Both the position numbers and the translations under genes were made by a program. Of a DNA stretch of 5,562 nucleotides, positions 4,214 through 5,562 are shown piece after piece. Position 1 is the first letter of the stretch. Every line of letters starts with the position of its first letter. The notes beneath the pieces were generated by a model. That model did not search any database. It was not told where the DNA came from and worked only from the letters and a program-made list of their open reading frames with translations. The DNA is from Actinomycetes bacterium. GTDB taxonomy: Bacteria; Actinomycetota; Acidimicrobiia; Acidimicrobiales; Palsa-688. The stretch is from positions 1 through 5,562 of the forward strand of contig JAKBBS010000217.1 of NCBI GenBank assembly GCA_021808425.1. Reading direction: 5' to 3'.

Positions 4214-5394
4214 AAAGTGAATCGACCATCGACTTTCTCGATGCACTACAGCAGATAGCGAAAGACAAGGGGATAAGCGTCGACACGCTTCTCGATGCCC
4301 TCGCGAACGCTCTGCTGGCCGCCTACAAGCGGATGGCCGACTCTGAGGAGTTCGCTTCGGTGACGATCGACCCGGATACGGGTGATATCCGCGTGTACGG
4401 CCAGGAGCTCGACGACGAGGACAACGTGATTCGGGAGTGGGATGTAACCCCGAAGGATTTCGGCCGGATTGCCGCTCAAACCGCGAAGCAGGTAATGACG
4501 CAGCGCATCCGTGAGGCTGAGCGCGACCTCAAATACGAGGAGTACGCGGGTCGTGAAGGCGACATTGTGACCGGCATCATCCAGCAGAGCGACAACCGCT
4601 ACACTTTGCTCGACCTGGGCAAAGTCGAAGCGTTGCTTCCGCAGGCAGAGCAGGTCCCCTACGAGCGATACGAGCACGGCGCAAGGCTGAAGGCCTACAT
4701 CGTCGAGGTCCGAAAGACGGCGAAGGGACCTCAGATCGTTGTCAGCAGGACCCACCCCGGATTGATAAAGCGGCTTTTCGAGCTGGAAGTACCTGAGATA
4801 TCAAGCGGTGTCGTCGAGATCAAGGCGGCGGCTCGTGAGCCGGGCCATCGCACGAAGATCGCCGTGTGGTCAAATGACTCGAACGTGGATCCCGTGGGCG
4901 CATGTGTCGGGGCCCGAGGAGCGCGAGTGCGAATGGTCACTAACGAACTTCGCGGCGAGAAAGTCGACATCGTGCCTTTCTCCGACGAACCGCGCGAGTT
5001 CGTGATGCGAGCGTTGCAGCCAGCGAAGGTCAAAGAGGTCCATCTCGACGATGTGAGCGGCACGGCCACCGTCGTCGTGCACGACTTCCAACTATCGCTC
5101 GCCATAGGCAAGGAAGGCCAGAATGCTCGCCTAGCGGCGCGCCTCACGGGTTGGCGTATCGACATCAAGAGCGAGACTCAGATCGCCGACGAGAAAGCCT
5201 TCGCCGAGCAGGAGTGGGCGGAAGGCGAATGGGTCGAGACTGAGTCCGGCGAGATGGTGTGGCAGCCCGCTGAAGGAGGAGAGGCCGTGTCGGCTGAGCA
5301 GTGGTCGATGTCGGCCGACGAGTCCGCCGGTCCGGAGACGGTCTTGGAGGGTGGCGGATCCCCCGAGGGAGAAGAAGCAGGCGGTGCCTCATAG
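4210..5394 (+). CDS. nusA: Transcription termination/antitermination factor NusA
   Basis: NusA binds RNA polymerase and nascent RNA, modulating pausing, intrinsic termination and antitermination of rRNA operons. The 394-residue product has an N-terminal polymerase-binding domain (about 1-112), an S1 domain (about 114-181; REGDIVTGIIQQ, LDLGKVEALLP, YIVEVRK), KH1 (about 182-262, GARG loop at 234-237) and KH2 (about 263-325, GKEG loop at 300-303 in LAIGKEGQNARLAARLTGW). The two acidic-repeat domains of E. coli NusA are absent, as in actinobacteria. Instead there is a roughly 70-residue low-complexity acidic tail (325-394) with Trp at 336, 341, 351 and 365. An ATG 60 bp upstream in frame (4150) is unlikely: it would add 20 non-conserved residues deep inside rimP. 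ATG 4210 overlaps the rimP stop by four bases, has AAGGA at 4196-4200, and starts the conserved DFLDALQQIAKDKGIS stretch, so translation is probably coupled. Confidence 0.97.
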   Translation: MKSESTIDFLDALQQIAKDKGISVDTLLDALANALLAAYKRMADSEEFASVTIDPDTGDIRVYGQELDDEDNVIREWDVTPKDFGRIAAQTAKQVMTQRIREAERDLKYEEYAGREGDIVTGIIQQSDNRYTLLDLGKVEALLPQAEQVPYERYEHGARLKAYIVEVRKTAKGPQIVVSRTHPGLIKRLFELEVPEISSGVVEIKAAAREPGHRTKIAVWSNDSNVDPVGACVGARGARVRMVTNELRGEKVDIVPFSDEPREFVMRALQPAKVKEVHLDDVSGTATVVVHDFQLSLAIGKEGQNARLAARLTGWRIDIKSETQIADEKAFAEQEWAEGEWVETESGEMVWQPAEGGEAVSAEQWSMSADESAGPETVLEGGGSPEGEEAGGAS

Positions 5395-5401
5395 CCGCCG
5401 T

Positions 5402-5427
5402 TGCCGTTCCGGTCGGCAGGAACTTTT
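5402..5427 (+). terminator. Weak terminator or attenuator candidate after nusA
   Basis: Two competing 5-bp stems lie just after the nusA stop: TGCCG (5402-5406)/CGGCA (5414-5418), or GTTCC (5406-5410)/GGAAC (5419-5423). The second is followed directly by TTTT (5424-5427), the layout of an intrinsic terminator. The stem is short, so it may only reduce readthrough toward the downstream operon (usually ylxR-infB). Confidence 0.33.
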
Positions 5428-5443
5428 GGCGGAGCGGGAGTCG

Positions 5444-5562
5444 ATGCCCGAGACCACGCCGGGACATGAGACTATATACGTGTATGTACGACCACGATGT
5501 GGCGATGGAAGGCTCCGAAACGGAGACTTTTCAAGCGAGCTGCTTCGGAGATCGCTTGAAAC
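5444..5562 (+). CDS. Uncertain start of a next gene, truncated by window end
   Basis: An ATG at 5444, with GGAG at 5431-5434 nine bases upstream, opens a frame that runs to the window edge (39 codons, starting MPETTPGHETIYVYVRPRCG). Its third codon positions are much less GC-rich than in nusA, which argues against coding. An alternative is ATG 5484 (MYDHDVAMEGSETETFQASC, open to the edge), with better codon bias and a TATATA box at 5473-5478 but no ribosome site, so it would have to be leaderless. Neither peptide shows the RTCxGCR motif of YlxR or the start of IF-2, the expected next genes. Possibly neither is real and this is the leader of the next gene. Confidence 0.2.
   Translation, partial: MPETTPGHETIYVYVRPRCGDGRLRNGDFSSELLRRSLE
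5473..5478 (+). promoter_or_regulatory. Possible -10 box downstream of nusA
   Basis: TATATA stands out in GC-rich surroundings, 78 bp after the nusA stop. No -35 match is visible upstream. If used, transcription would start near 5484-5486, at an ATG (possible leaderless start) and immediately before the inverted repeats that end the window. Confidence 0.25.
5513..5561. repeat. Interleaved inverted repeats at the right edge
   Basis: A perfect 10-bp inverted repeat, TTTCAAGCGA (5529-5538) and TCGCTTGAAA (5552-5561), is interleaved with a 7-bp one, CTCCGAA (5513-5519) and TTCGGAG (5544-5550). The CTCCG of the latter can also pair locally with CGGAG (5521-5525) around AAA. In the order a-b-a'-b' the two long pairings cannot both form as simple nested hairpins. 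The sequence is cut at 5562, so further elements may follow. The symmetry is certain; an RNA or DNA role is unknown. Confidence 0.55.

Noticed and set aside
5513..5561. Right-edge inverted repeats as a CRISPR repeat, integron attC site or IS terminal repeat
   Set aside because: There is a single copy in the window, no spacer periodicity, no GTTRRRY/RYYYAAC core pair and no transposase or target duplication nearby.

Overview
The window is GC-rich and carries housekeeping genes in an arrangement typical of Actinomycetota. They are the tail of a site-2 (RIP) metalloprotease next to ispG, as in the dxr-rseP/rip1-ispG clusters of that phylum, and then rimP-nusA. NusA has the compact NTD-S1-KH1-KH2 layout without the two acidic-repeat domains of enterobacterial NusA, which also fits. 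Weak -35 boxes and terminators without T-runs agree. A deep-branching lineage such as Acidimicrobiia is plausible from the Ig-repeat surface protein, but this is inference and no marker here proves it.

Layout. At 1-122 (+) lies the last 38 codons of a membrane protein best matched to the RIP/M50B protease C-terminus. At 151-1992 (-) a 613-residue membrane-anchored protein with about five putative Ig (He_PIG-like) domains converges on it. At 1993-2193 is an AT-richer divergent intergenic region with palindromes, a possible promoter and a possible leader hairpin. At 2194-3429 (+) is ispG, an MEP isoprenoid-pathway enzyme, followed by a hairpin terminator. At 3430-3697 is a structured intergenic/leader region: 12-bp direct repeats, a -10-like box and three hairpins, the second followed by a T-tract. 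At 3698-4213 (+) is rimP and at 4210-5394 (+) nusA, overlapping by ATGA. From 5395 to the end no recognisable gene starts, but there are dense interleaved inverted repeats.

How it fits together. IspG makes an isoprenoid precursor. The protease next to it probably acts in membrane-stress or envelope signalling. RimP (30S maturation) and NusA (transcription pausing, termination and antitermination) form a translation/transcription operon that usually continues into ylxR and infB. Neither of those is recognisable before the window ends. The Ig-repeat gene is the one accessory element. It sits on the opposite strand inside an otherwise conserved housekeeping neighbourhood.

I see no defence, mobile or CRISPR system. 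The observations most worth following are the possible attenuator leader of rimP-nusA, the interleaved inverted repeats after nusA, and the Ig-repeat gene between rseP and ispG.
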